Below are positions 1 through 5,543 of a stretch of DNA of 5,543 bases, one piece after another. The notes beneath the pieces were generated by a model. That model was not told the DNA's origin. It was given only the letters and a program-made list of their open reading frames with translations, and made no database searches. Position 1 is the stretch's first letter. Each line of letters begins with the position of its first letter. Source of the stretch: Desulfofustis sp. (GTDB lineage: Bacteria > Desulfobacterota > Desulfobulbia > Desulfobulbales > Desulfocapsaceae); assembly GCA_030604345.1 (NCBI GenBank), contig JAUVWB010000134.1, positions 1 to 5,543 of the forward strand. Reading direction: 5' to 3'. Position numbers and translations under genes: made by a program.

Positions 1-569
1 AGGCCGTCAAAGCTCTCCTGCCTGAGGATCGAGCGGAACTGCTCCATGTAGTTGCGGATCAAACTGACCCCCTCGATGTTGATGTCGTAGACCATCCACC
101 GATCCTGTTCCTTCTGCATGATATAGTGGATGGGGAAAGACTGTCCCTGGTGTTCGACGGCCGTCGTCACCTGGGCCCGCTTGCCCTTGACCCGCTCGCC
201 CACATATTGCACCGCCTGGCCGCTGTATTCCTCCAGCTTGCCGATATAGACATTTTCCAGCAGCTTCGTCATCTGCTTGACGAAATACTCCTGCTGCTCG
301 GCCGAGATCTCGTGCCACGTCGCCCCCAGGACCCGTCTCGACATCTCGCGAAAATCGAACCCCGCGGAGACCGTCTCCATGATCAGCCGGCGTCGCTCCG
401 GCTTGTTGGCGCTACCCTTGAGCGATTCATCCAGGAGAATGGTGATAACCTGGTCGATGGTTGGCCGCAATTGCTCCGTCGGGCCGGGATCTTCGGCCCG
501 GACGGGCACGGAAAAACCGAGCAGAAGAACAACGAACACCAGCATTCTGCACAAAACCGACAGCTTCAT
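1..569 (-). CDS. mlaC: MlaC family periplasmic phospholipid carrier, 3' end outside window
   Basis: MlaC (Ttg2D, toluene-tolerance family) is the soluble periplasmic protein that ferries single phospholipids between MlaA and the MlaFED complex. The frame is open from ATG 569 to the left edge, giving 189 complete residues; E. coli MlaC has 211, so only a short C-terminus is missing. A clean Sec signal peptide (MKLSVLCRMLVFVVLLLGFS, then VPVRA) predicts cleavage after residue 25. Family-like segments are FDFREMSRRVLGATW (71-85), EQQEYFVKQMTKLLENVYIG (91-110), WMVYDINIEGVSLIRNY (158-174) and MEQFRSIL (175-182). It follows mlaA by 39 bases, a gap that holds a strong ribosome binding site and a minor 4-bp hairpin (585-598), but no promoter or terminator that I can see. 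It is the last visible gene of the operon. Confidence 0.93.
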   Translation of the reverse strand, partial: MKLSVLCRMLVFVVLLLGFSVPVRAEDPGPTEQLRPTIDQVITILLDESLKGSANKPERRRLIMETVSAGFDFREMSRRVLGATWHEISAEQQEYFVKQMTKLLENVYIGKLEEYSGQAVQYVGERVKGKRAQVTTAVEHQGQSFPIHYIMQKEQDRWMVYDINIEGVSLIRNYMEQFRSILRQESFDG

Positions 570-575
570 TGACAA

Positions 576-581
576 CTCCTT
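576..581 (-). promoter_or_regulatory. Strong ribosome binding site of mlaC
   Basis: AAGGAG on the minus strand stands 6 bases (TTGTCA) before the ATG at 569. It is the clearest Shine-Dalgarno in the window, and it fixes the mlaC start against an in-frame ATG at 590, which has no such site. The other operon genes rely on overlaps or weaker sites, so MlaC may be made at a higher rate, which would suit a soluble shuttle protein. Confidence 0.8.
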
Positions 582-608
582 GCGCGGCATGATCGCCGAC
601 TATCTGGT

Positions 609-1463
609 TTAACGCTCATTGATCACCTTGCGGCGATATTCATAATACGCCTGTCGCGCCGCCACATAGGGATCAAGAGAGATTCTCTTCAGCTCCTCGT
701 AGACATCCGGGGACGTGGACAAGATATTGACCCGTTCCAGGGAGACATAAGAAACATTAAACACGGTATCTCCTGCCGAATAGTAAAATACCGGGTGCAG
801 ATAAAAATCACCCAGAAAACCGACTGAGTCCCTGGCCGTGGACGGCCCCAACCCCGGCCAGCAGATATAAATCCCCTCACCGACCCCCCATTTGCCAAGG
901 GTCTGTCCGAAATCGGCATCGCGCTCCTTGATGCCGAACTCATCTGCGGCAGGATCGCCGAGCCCGAATACGCCAAGCGTGGTATTGATGAAAAAGCGTC
1001 CGAGCACGATCCCGGCATCTTCCATCTCGCCCTGCAAGACGTTGTTGACAAAGTGGATCGGCGCCGTGAGGTTGGCAAAGAAATTACCGAGACACTGCCT
1101 GATGTCTTCCGGCAAGAGGTCCGCATAGACGTTTTTCACCGGCTTGAAGACCCAGAAATAGAGCCGGTCGTTCACCTCAAAAACAAACCGATTGAACGGT
1201 TCAAGCGGATCCCTGACCAGCAGGGGTGGCGGGCTCAAGGTATAGTCGTCCTCGAACAGCGGGTCGCCCATGATCCGGGAGGGATCGATGATGAAAGGTT
1301 CATCTCGCAGCAGGTCGGGACCGCCGACCCCCTCTTCCGGTTCGTCGCTGAGCAGGTCGGGAAAGGTCTGTTCCGGTCCAGGAGCAAGCTCAGCTCCACG
1401 AACCGGCTCTGCTGCACACTGCAAAACGATGATCAACCCAAGGATGAGACGAAGCATCTTCAT
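609..1463 (-). CDS. mlaA: MlaA/VacJ family outer-membrane lipid asymmetry protein
   Basis: MlaA sits in the outer membrane and passes misplaced outer-leaflet phospholipids to MlaC. From ATG 1463 the protein has 284 residues. It has an export signal (MKMLRLILGLIIVLQCAAEP), an acidic, proline-rich linker (about 25-80) and the MlaA domain (about 81-280). Domain motifs are RDPLEPFNR (84-92), FFINTTLGVFGLGD (157-170), FGQTLGKWGVGEG (185-197), and DPYVAARQAYYEYRRK (264-279). E. coli MlaA is a lipoprotein; here Cys16 is preceded by VLQ, a poor lipobox, so cleavage by signal peptidase I (for example after VRG, 21-23) is an alternative. The linker contains a 14-residue-period repeat. Three starts are possible: GTG 1466, ATG 1463 and ATG 1457. 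AAGGGCGG (1478-1471) suits the first two, and AGGTGAT (1468-1462) suits the third. The gap to mlaD is 18 bases, so it belongs to the same operon. Confidence 0.93.
   Translation of the reverse strand: MKMLRLILGLIIVLQCAAEPVRGAELAPGPEQTFPDLLSDEPEEGVGGPDLLRDEPFIIDPSRIMGDPLFEDDYTLSPPPLLVRDPLEPFNRFVFEVNDRLYFWVFKPVKNVYADLLPEDIRQCLGNFFANLTAPIHFVNNVLQGEMEDAGIVLGRFFINTTLGVFGLGDPAADEFGIKERDADFGQTLGKWGVGEGIYICWPGLGPSTARDSVGFLGDFYLHPVFYYSAGDTVFNVSYVSLERVNILSTSPDVYEELKRISLDPYVAARQAYYEYRRKVINER
1296..1361 (-). repeat. Short tandem repeat in the MlaA linker
   Basis: Residues 35-42 (PDLLSDEP, bases 1361-1338) recur as PDLLRDEP at residues 49-56 (bases 1319-1296), a period of 14 residues or 42 bases. On the plus strand an identical 11-base string, gcaggtcggga, occurs at 1310-1320 and 1352-1362, consistent with a small in-frame duplication. 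The repeat lies in the region between the export signal and the MlaA domain, which is predicted to be flexible. Confidence 0.6.
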
Positions 1464-1481
1464 CACCTGTCCGCCCTTAGC

Positions 1482-1931
1482 TCACTGGGCACTGCCGAAG
1501 GCAAATTTGCTGATCAACGACTCGATGTCGATGGCTGATTCGGTATCGACAATCAGATCGTTCTCCTGAAAATAATCCAGCGCCCCGCCCAGAGTGATCT
1601 GGATGACCTTGTCGCCGATGATACCTTGCGATTTCACCGACACGATCGAATCAGTGGGGATCTGCACCCCCTTGTCCACCTTCAGGGTCAATTGGGCCAA
1701 CTGATCCTGGTTCAAGGTAATCTCGCTGACCTCGCCGACCACCACCCCGGCCACCTGCACCACGGCGCCCTTCTTAACCCCGGAGACGTTGTCGAACTCG
1801 GCCTGCACCGTGTAGGTGCGGCCCCGATCGAACAACCCCACCTCGCCGAGATTGAGCGCCAGATAGACCAGGGCCAGAAAACCGGCCACCATGAACAAAC
1901 CGACTGCGAGTTCCACCGTTTTGCTTTGCAT
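1482..1931 (-). CDS. mlaD: MlaD family MCE-domain lipid-binding protein
   Basis: This is a membrane-anchored periplasmic MCE protein. In characterised Mla systems six copies form a ring with a hydrophobic pore on top of MlaE. The 149 residues comprise a short cytoplasmic start (MQSKTVE), one membrane span (about 8-28), the MCE domain (about 38-116) and a C-terminal helix region. MCE features are AEFDNVSGVKKGAVVQVAGV (44-63), VVVGEVSEITL (63-73) and the SQGIIGDKVIQI pore-loop region (101-112). The tail DTESAIDIESLISKFAFGS (129-147) resembles the DLIGQFLYGS end of E. coli MlaD, but the protein stops there, without the extra low-complexity tail of the 183-residue E. coli protein. AGGA in TAGGATATG is only 3 bases from the ATG, within the end of mlaF, so coupled translation is likely. 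The ring assembly is inferred from the family. Confidence 0.95.
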   Translation of the reverse strand: MQSKTVELAVGLFMVAGFLALVYLALNLGEVGLFDRGRTYTVQAEFDNVSGVKKGAVVQVAGVVVGEVSEITLNQDQLAQLTLKVDKGVQIPTDSIVSVKSQGIIGDKVIQITLGGALDYFQENDLIVDTESAIDIESLISKFAFGSAQ

Positions 1932-1934
1932 ATC

Positions 1935-2720
1935 CTATTCCACTAGCTGACTCTGGTAGATTTCTCCCATCGTGGTGCGAACAAATTCACGGATGTGCGG
2001 CTTCGTCGACCACTGGATTTCATCGGGACTGGCAAATACGTCCATGGCCCCCTGGTGCAGGATGATTACCTGGTCGGCGAGATTGAAGACCGTGGGTATA
2101 TCGTGACTGACGATAATTGCCGTATACCCCAGCTGCGCCTGGGTGCGCGCGAACAACTCATAGATCTCATGGGTCATGACCGGATCGAGGCCGGTGGTCG
2201 GCTCATCAAAAAGCATGATCTCGGGATCGAGCTGCAGGGCCCGTGCCAAGGCCACCCGTTTGCGCATACCGCCGCTCAGCTGGGCCGGGAATTTCTCCTC
2301 GTGGCCCTGCAGATCGAGCACTGACAAGGTCTCCATGACCCGCTCCCGAATCTCCGGCTCCCGCTTCTCGGTCCGCTCGCGCAACGGCAAGGCCACGTTG
2401 TCATAAACGGACAGCGAATCGAACAGCGCACCGCCCTGAAACAGCACGCCGAACCTGGTTCGTATCGCCTCCAGCCCGGCTCCCTTGATCCTGGTGATAT
2501 CTCGATCGCCAACCAGGATGGTGCCGCTGTCGACATCGAGCAGCCGCAGAATCAGTTTCAGCGTCACGCTCTTGCCCTGGCCGCTGCCGCCGGCGATGAC
2601 CGTGGTCTTGCCCGCCGGGATGGCAAAACTCACCCGATCGAGAATCACCTGGCGCCGTCCATCTCGGCTGGTAAAGCTCTTGGATACCTCTGCAAAGGAT
2701 ACGGCGGCAACAGGATTCAT
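1935..2720 (-). CDS. mlaF: MlaF family lipid ABC transporter ATP-binding protein
   Basis: This is the cytoplasmic ATPase powering the Mla transporter, 261 residues, a normal length for the family. All nucleotide-binding motifs are intact: Walker A GGSGQGKS (44-51), Q-loop glutamine in LFQGGALF (Q95), signature LSGGM (148-152), Walker B IMLFDE with catalytic E173, D-loop GLDP (177-180) and switch histidine H206 in IIVSHD. FQGGALFDSLSVYDNVALPL (94-113) and LSGGMRKRVALARAL are typical of the MlaF/Ttg2A branch. The C-terminal tail (about 232-261, SPDEIQWSTKPHIREFV) also fits. The ATG overlaps the mlaE stop in an ATGA arrangement without a clear Shine-Dalgarno, which suggests reinitiation by terminating ribosomes. 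Its stop is 3 bases before mlaD. No residue is missing. It is unlikely to serve the adjacent YejBE permeases, whose partner ATPase belongs to another subfamily. Confidence 0.96.
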   Translation of the reverse strand: MNPVAAVSFAEVSKSFTSRDGRRQVILDRVSFAIPAGKTTVIAGGSGQGKSVTLKLILRLLDVDSGTILVGDRDITRIKGAGLEAIRTRFGVLFQGGALFDSLSVYDNVALPLRERTEKREPEIRERVMETLSVLDLQGHEEKFPAQLSGGMRKRVALARALQLDPEIMLFDEPTTGLDPVMTHEIYELFARTQAQLGYTAIIVSHDIPTVFNLADQVIILHQGAMDVFASPDEIQWSTKPHIREFVRTTMGEIYQSQLVE

Positions 2721-3520
2721 AGGATTATCGCCGTCAGCAGATAGTCGAAAATCAATACCGAGATGGACGCCATCACCACCGCCTGCGTGGTGACCCGGCT
2801 GACACTCTCGGCCCCGAAGCCGGCCCCGCGAATCTCCCGCACCAGATAGCCGCGGCCGGTGGATATCCAGACCACCAGGAGGGCGAAGACGAACGACTTG
2901 ATGATGCCCAGGTTGATGTCGTGGTTGGTCACACTGGTTCGCATTCCCTCCACGTAGCTGCCGGGATTAACCCCCATCAGCAGCACCCCGGACAGATACC
3001 CGCCGGCAATGCCGATGACGTCGAACAGGGCGGTCAGCAACGGCACGGAGATGATGGCGGCGACAAATTTCGGGGAGATGAAAAAGCGAAACGGGTCAAT
3101 CGCCATGCACTCCAGCGCATCGATCTGCTCGGTGATCCGCATGATGCCGAGTTCGGCGCACATGGCCGAGCCGGCTCGGCCGGCCACCATCAAGGCGGTA
3201 AGGACCGGCCCCAACTCCATGATCAGGCTGAGCGACACTGCCGACCCGAGTGCCCCTTCGGCGCCGAACTTGTTCAATGAATAGTAGCCTTGCAAGCCCA
3301 GCACCATACCGGTGGTCAGGGCGGTAAAGAATATGACCAGAACCGATCCGGTGCCGATGAAGTGGATCTGCTTGACACACTCGCGAAAACGAAAGGGGGT
3401 ACGGAATATCCCATGCATCGCCTGCAGCAGGAACAACGCCATCCGGCCGAGATCCGACACAATATAGAGACCCGCGTCGCCGAGGGCGGCTATCGGGTTT
3501 TTACCGGAAGGTTTTCCCAT
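2717..3520 (-). CDS. mlaE: MlaE family lipid ABC transporter permease
   Basis: This is the inner-membrane permease of the Mla phospholipid transporter, dimeric in characterised systems and bound to MlaF and MlaD. From ATG 3520 it has 267 residues, matching the usual 260 or so. The frame is open further up to an ATG at 3625, but that codon lies upstream of the predicted transcription start and just before the -10 hexamer, so the internal start is preferred; its Shine-Dalgarno (AGG, about 7 bases upstream) is weak. Family hallmarks are FIGTGS (54-59), TTGMVLGLQ (69-77), ELGPVLTALMVAGRAGSAM (102-120), AELGIMRITEQIDALECMA (122-140) and IDPFRFFISPKF (141-152). The last spans end in TTQAVVMASISVLIFDYLL. 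The segment 102-152 includes the cytoplasmic coupling region. No STAS domain is fused. The stop overlaps the mlaF start by 4 bases (ATGA). Lipid transport is inferred from the family; direction cannot be told from sequence. Confidence 0.95.
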   Translation of the reverse strand: MGKPSGKNPIAALGDAGLYIVSDLGRMALFLLQAMHGIFRTPFRFRECVKQIHFIGTGSVLVIFFTALTTGMVLGLQGYYSLNKFGAEGALGSAVSLSLIMELGPVLTALMVAGRAGSAMCAELGIMRITEQIDALECMAIDPFRFFISPKFVAAIISVPLLTALFDVIGIAGGYLSGVLLMGVNPGSYVEGMRTSVTNHDINLGIIKSFVFALLVVWISTGRGYLVREIRGAGFGAESVSRVTTQAVVMASISVLIFDYLLTAIIL

Positions 3521-3596
3521 ACTCTGCCTGCAGGTGGCTGCTAAAAGGTGAGATCCGAGATAGATGAAAAGATCGCGTAACGCAGTTGAAACGACC

Positions 3597-3645
3597 CTTG
3601 TTGACACCGTGCAATAATACGACATCTATGGTGAAAGTCAACAAG
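3597..3645. repeat. 9-bp perfect inverted repeat bracketing the mla promoter (candidate operator)
   Basis: CTTGTTGAC at 3597-3605 is the exact reverse complement of GTCAACAAG at 3637-3645, with 31 bases between the arms. A further ACC (3606-3608) can pair with GGT (3630-3632) if four bases are skipped. Centre-to-centre distance is 40 bases, close to four helical turns. One arm covers the -35 hexamer and the bases just upstream; the other falls at about +3 to +11. This placement suits a regulator binding both sites, but no regulator is encoded in the window. As RNA it would be a stem with a long loop and no U-tract, so it is not a terminator by itself. Confidence 0.5.
3607..3641 (-). promoter_or_regulatory. 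Predicted sigma70-type promoter of the mla operon
   Basis: On the minus strand, TTGACT (3641-3636, five of six consensus bases) is followed after 16 bases by TATTAT (3619-3614, five of six). The predicted transcription start is near 3607-3605. This gives an untranslated leader of about 85 bases before the chosen mlaE ATG at 3520. It sits in the only intergenic gap and points into the mla genes, which are otherwise tightly packed, so it probably drives the whole set. A perfect inverted repeat brackets it. It is a motif-based prediction with no experimental support here. Confidence 0.65.
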
Positions 3646-3672
3646 CGACCACCGGCCCGGCCCGACGACCGC
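3634..3672 (-). terminator. Possible weak terminator after yejE (G.U-rich hairpin)
   Basis: Starting 9 bases after the yejE stop, the minus-strand RNA can fold into an 11-bp stem: 3672-3662 (GCGGUCGUCGG) pairs with 3655-3645 (CCGGUGGUCGC) around a 6-base loop. Four of the 11 pairs are G.U wobbles, so the stem forms only in the minus-strand transcript; plus-strand RNA would have A.C mismatches there. The following bases TTGTTGACTTT (3644-3634) are T-rich but interrupted, so intrinsic termination would be weak or partial. The tail also contains the -35 hexamer of the next promoter. The fold is read from the sequence; its function as a terminator is inferred. Confidence 0.35.
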
Positions 3673-3681
3673 CTTTTCTCC

Positions 3682-4725
3682 TCACGGTTTTCGCGGGTCG
3701 AAGGCTTCGCGCAGGGCCTCGCCGATAAAGATCAACAGGACGAGCATACCGACCAGCACCAGAAACGTGGAAAGCGACAGCCACCAGGCATCGATATTGG
3801 CCTTACCCTGGGCCAGGAGCTCACCGAGGCTCGGTGTCGAAGGCGGTACCCCGAGCCCGAGGAAATCGAGGCTGGTGAGCGCCAGTATGGAGGCCGACAT
3901 GCGAAACGGCAAAAAGGTGATGACCGGCGTCATGCCGTTGGGCAGCAGGTGGCGAAACATGATGACCGGCCCGCTGACCCCGAGCGCCTGAGCCGAGCGC
4001 ACGTAATCGAGATTACGCCCTTTGAGAAATTCAGCCCGAACGTAGTCGGACAGGCCCATCCAACTGAACAGGGACAGCAGGATCAGGAGCAGCAGGGCGC
4101 TCGGCTCGAAGATGGAGGCGAAGATGATCAATAGATAGAGCTCCGGCATCGCCCCCCAGATTTCGATGAACCGCTGCCCGAAGAGGTCGATGCGACCGCC
4201 CAGGTACCCCTGAATGGCGCCAACCAGGATTCCCACCGCCGTACCGAGCGCCGTCAAGGCCAACCCGAACAGCACGCTGAGCCGAAACCCGTAGAGCAGC
4301 CGAGCCAGCACGTCGCGGCCGCGATCGTCGGTACCGAGCAGATTGTCGCCGGTCGGCGGTGACGGGACCGGCCCGTCGATCTGAAAGTTGATGGAGTCGA
4401 AATCGTGCCGATTGAGCGGGAAGATGGCCCGGTTGCCCGGTTGCTCCATCTGCGCCAGGAAAAACGGATCACGGTACGCGGTCTCGGTCTCGAAAAAACC
4501 GCCAAACGTCGTTTCCGGGTACTCGAACAGCAGCGGCACATACCAGGCCCCCTGGTAGCGCACCAGCAGCGGTTTGTCGTTGCTGATCAACTCGGCCCCG
4601 AGGCTGACGACAAACAGCGCTGAAAAAATGATCAGGCTGTAATAGCCGCGGCGACTGCGCTGGAAACGCAACCAGCGCCGCCGCGCCGGTGTCAGCGCCC
4701 GGTGTTTGGTGAGCGTTTCAGCCAT
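3682..4725 (-). CDS. yejE: YejE-like peptide ABC importer permease
   Basis: This is the second inner-membrane permease of the same importer, 347 residues, close to the roughly 341 of E. coli YejE. A basic N-terminus (ARRRWLRFQRSRRGYYS, residues 14-30) precedes a first membrane span at about 30-47. A periplasmic segment of about 95 residues follows, with the Yej-type features FPLNRHDFDSINF (102-114), PSPPTGDNLLGTDDRGRDV (121-139) and LLYGFRLS. The remaining spans lie at about 148-172, 192-222, 266-290 and 315-337. The EAA loop is at about 241-265 (SAQALGV, HLLPNGM), and the DFLGLGVPPSTPSLGELL signature at 287-304. The ATG lies inside the end of the upstream permease (shared ATGGCTGA, 4718-4725), and its Shine-Dalgarno is weak, so translational coupling is likely. 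The usual next gene, the double-ATPase yejF, does not follow: only 161 bases separate it from an mlaE gene. No defect is visible. Confidence 0.94.
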   Translation of the reverse strand: MAETLTKHRALTPARRRWLRFQRSRRGYYSLIIFSALFVVSLGAELISNDKPLLVRYQGAWYVPLLFEYPETTFGGFFETETAYRDPFFLAQMEQPGNRAIFPLNRHDFDSINFQIDGPVPSPPTGDNLLGTDDRGRDVLARLLYGFRLSVLFGLALTALGTAVGILVGAIQGYLGGRIDLFGQRFIEIWGAMPELYLLIIFASIFEPSALLLLILLSLFSWMGLSDYVRAEFLKGRNLDYVRSAQALGVSGPVIMFRHLLPNGMTPVITFLPFRMSASILALTSLDFLGLGVPPSTPSLGELLAQGKANIDAWWLSLSTFLVLVGMLVLLIFIGEALREAFDPRKP

Positions 4726-5543
4726 GCCGATCCACTGAGCTGAAATGGATGCGCGGATCGACCAGCACGTAGCTCAGATCAGAAAGCAACCGGCTGACCA
4801 GACCGATGATCGAAAAGAAATAGAGGGTGCCGAGCACCACCGGATAATCTCGATTGAGCACCGACTGGTAAGCGAGCAATCCCATACCCTCCAGGGAGAA
4901 AATGGTCTCGATCAGCAGGCTGCCGGTGAAAAACGAGGCGATGAAATAACCGGGGAACCCGGTGATGATGGGGATGATGGCGTTGCGAAAAACATGCTTG
5001 TACATGACCGTACGCTCGTCCAACCCCTTGGCCCGGGCGGTCAGCACGTATTGTTTGGAGATCTCCTCGAGAAACGAGTTCTTGGTCAGCATGGTCATCA
5101 CCGCCAGGCTGCCGATGGCGCTGGAGGTAATGGGCAGGACCATGTGCCAGAGATAGTCGAGCACCTTGGCGACCACCCCCAAATCGGCCCAGTCATCGGA
5201 CACCAGGCCGCGCAGGGGGAAGATATTCCAGAAGCTGCCGCCGCCGAACAGGACGATCAGGGCGATGCCGAGCACGAAGCCGGGAATGGCGTAGCCCTCC
5301 AGAATGAGGGTGCTGCTCACCACATCGAAAGTGGAACCGTCCCGCACCGCCTTGGCGATGCCGAGCGGCACACAGACCCCATAGACGATGACAAAGGTCC
5401 ACAGCCCGAGCGACATGGAGACCGGCAGTCGGGCAATGACCAGGTCGACCACGTCCTGTTGATAATAGTAGGAGGTGCCTAAATCGAAACGCAGATAGTC
5501 AGCCATCATCCCCAGAAACCGTTCCACCGGGGGACGATCGAAG
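4718..5543 (-). CDS. yejB: YejB-like peptide ABC importer permease, 5' end outside window
   Basis: This is an inner-membrane permease subunit of a peptide/oligopeptide ABC importer of the YejB (DppB/OppB) family. The E. coli relative works with YejA, YejE and YejF and imports oligopeptides and microcin C. The frame stays open to the right edge (codons for FDRPP precede a GTG at 5527), and that segment resembles the family, so GTG 5527 is not taken as the start. The visible 274 residues are the C-terminal part; E. coli YejB has about 364. Visible features are hydrophobic spans at about 41-62, 75-99, 133-152, 190-212 and 234-258, the family-like FPLRGLVSD (108-116), and the EAA coupling loop that contacts the ATPase (about 165-189, with TARAKGL and HVFRNAI). 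RDYPVV and VDPRI near the end are also typical. The stop overlaps the start of the next permease by 8 bases. Family assignment is confident; the substrate is inferred. Confidence 0.93.
   Translation of the reverse strand, partial: FDRPPVERFLGMMADYLRFDLGTSYYYQQDVVDLVIARLPVSMSLGLWTFVIVYGVCVPLGIAKAVRDGSTFDVVSSTLILEGYAIPGFVLGIALIVLFGGGSFWNIFPLRGLVSDDWADLGVVAKVLDYLWHMVLPITSSAIGSLAVMTMLTKNSFLEEISKQYVLTARAKGLDERTVMYKHVFRNAIIPIITGFPGYFIASFFTGSLLIETIFSLEGMGLLAYQSVLNRDYPVVLGTLYFFSIIGLVSRLLSDLSYVLVDPRIHFSSVDRHG

Noticed and set aside
126..572. Plus-strand open frame opposite mlaC
   Set aside because: The minus-strand frame encodes a signal peptide and MlaC-family sequence behind a strong ribosome site; the plus-strand frame has neither.
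567..590. Alternative mlaC start at the in-frame ATG 590
   Set aside because: It lacks a Shine-Dalgarno, whereas ATG 569 has AAGGAG at 6 bases and starts a standard signal peptide.
585..598. Small hairpin CGGC/GCCG in the mlaA-mlaC gap
   Set aside because: The stem is only 4 bp with no U-tract, too weak to call a terminator or regulator.
3601..3632. Plus-strand promoter using the perfect TTGACA at 3601-3606
   Set aside because: No acceptable -10 hexamer lies 16-18 bases downstream (ATCTAT at 17 matches poorly; TATGGT is 20 away). The hexamer is better explained as a by-product of the inverted repeat.
3586..4134. Plus-strand open frame crossing the promoter region and the end of yejE
   Set aside because: The product is low-complexity and hydrophilic with no recognisable family, has no good ribosome site, and is explained as the shadow of yejE.
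4745..5482. Long plus-strand open frame opposite the yejB-like gene (245 codons)
   Set aside because: It is antisense to a clearly recognisable permease. Its predicted product is rich in Gln, His, Asp and Gly, as expected from the complement of hydrophobic membrane codons, and it shows no domain.
1..5543. tRNA or rRNA genes, CRISPR arrays, insertion sequences, phage or defence genes
   Set aside because: No repeat arrays, transposase motifs, terminal inverted repeats or structural RNA signatures were seen; the window is almost fully occupied by transporter genes.

Overview
The window is a compact stretch of a diderm (Gram-negative-type) bacterial chromosome. Every convincing gene lies on the minus strand, so the biology reads from position 5543 down to 1. 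Outer-membrane lipid trafficking genes prove an outer membrane. GC-rich codon use and an MlaA gene placed inside an mla operon would suit Desulfobacterota or another proteobacterium-like lineage, but that placement is an inference and not firm.

Region 1 (5543-3682) holds two inner-membrane permeases of a peptide-type ABC importer of the YejABEF/Dpp/Opp family. They are the C-terminal part of a YejB-like protein, which runs off the right edge, and a complete YejE-like protein. Their reading frames overlap by 8 bases, so they are translated as a unit. The ATPase gene that usually follows (yejF) is not here.

Region 2 (3681-3521) is the only real intergenic space. On the minus strand it has, in order, a G.U-rich hairpin that may end the yej transcript, a strong-looking sigma70-type promoter (TTGACT, 16 nt, TATTAT) and an untranslated leader of about 85 nt. 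A perfect 9-bp inverted repeat (CTTGTTGAC / GTCAACAAG) brackets the promoter and looks like an operator.

Region 3 (3520-1) is a maintenance-of-lipid-asymmetry operon in the order mlaE-mlaF-mlaD-mlaA-mlaC. It encodes the inner-membrane permease, its ATPase, the membrane-anchored MCE-domain protein, the outer-membrane component (MlaA/VacJ) and the soluble periplasmic lipid carrier (MlaC, cut by the left edge). Spacings run from a 4-bp overlap to 39 bp, with no internal terminator evident. Together the products form the complete trans-envelope path for phospholipids between the outer and inner membranes, apart from MlaB, which is not seen. Nothing in the window points to a novel system. The most interesting points are the dyad-bracketed promoter, the permease pair without its ATPase, and the single-operon arrangement of all Mla compartments.
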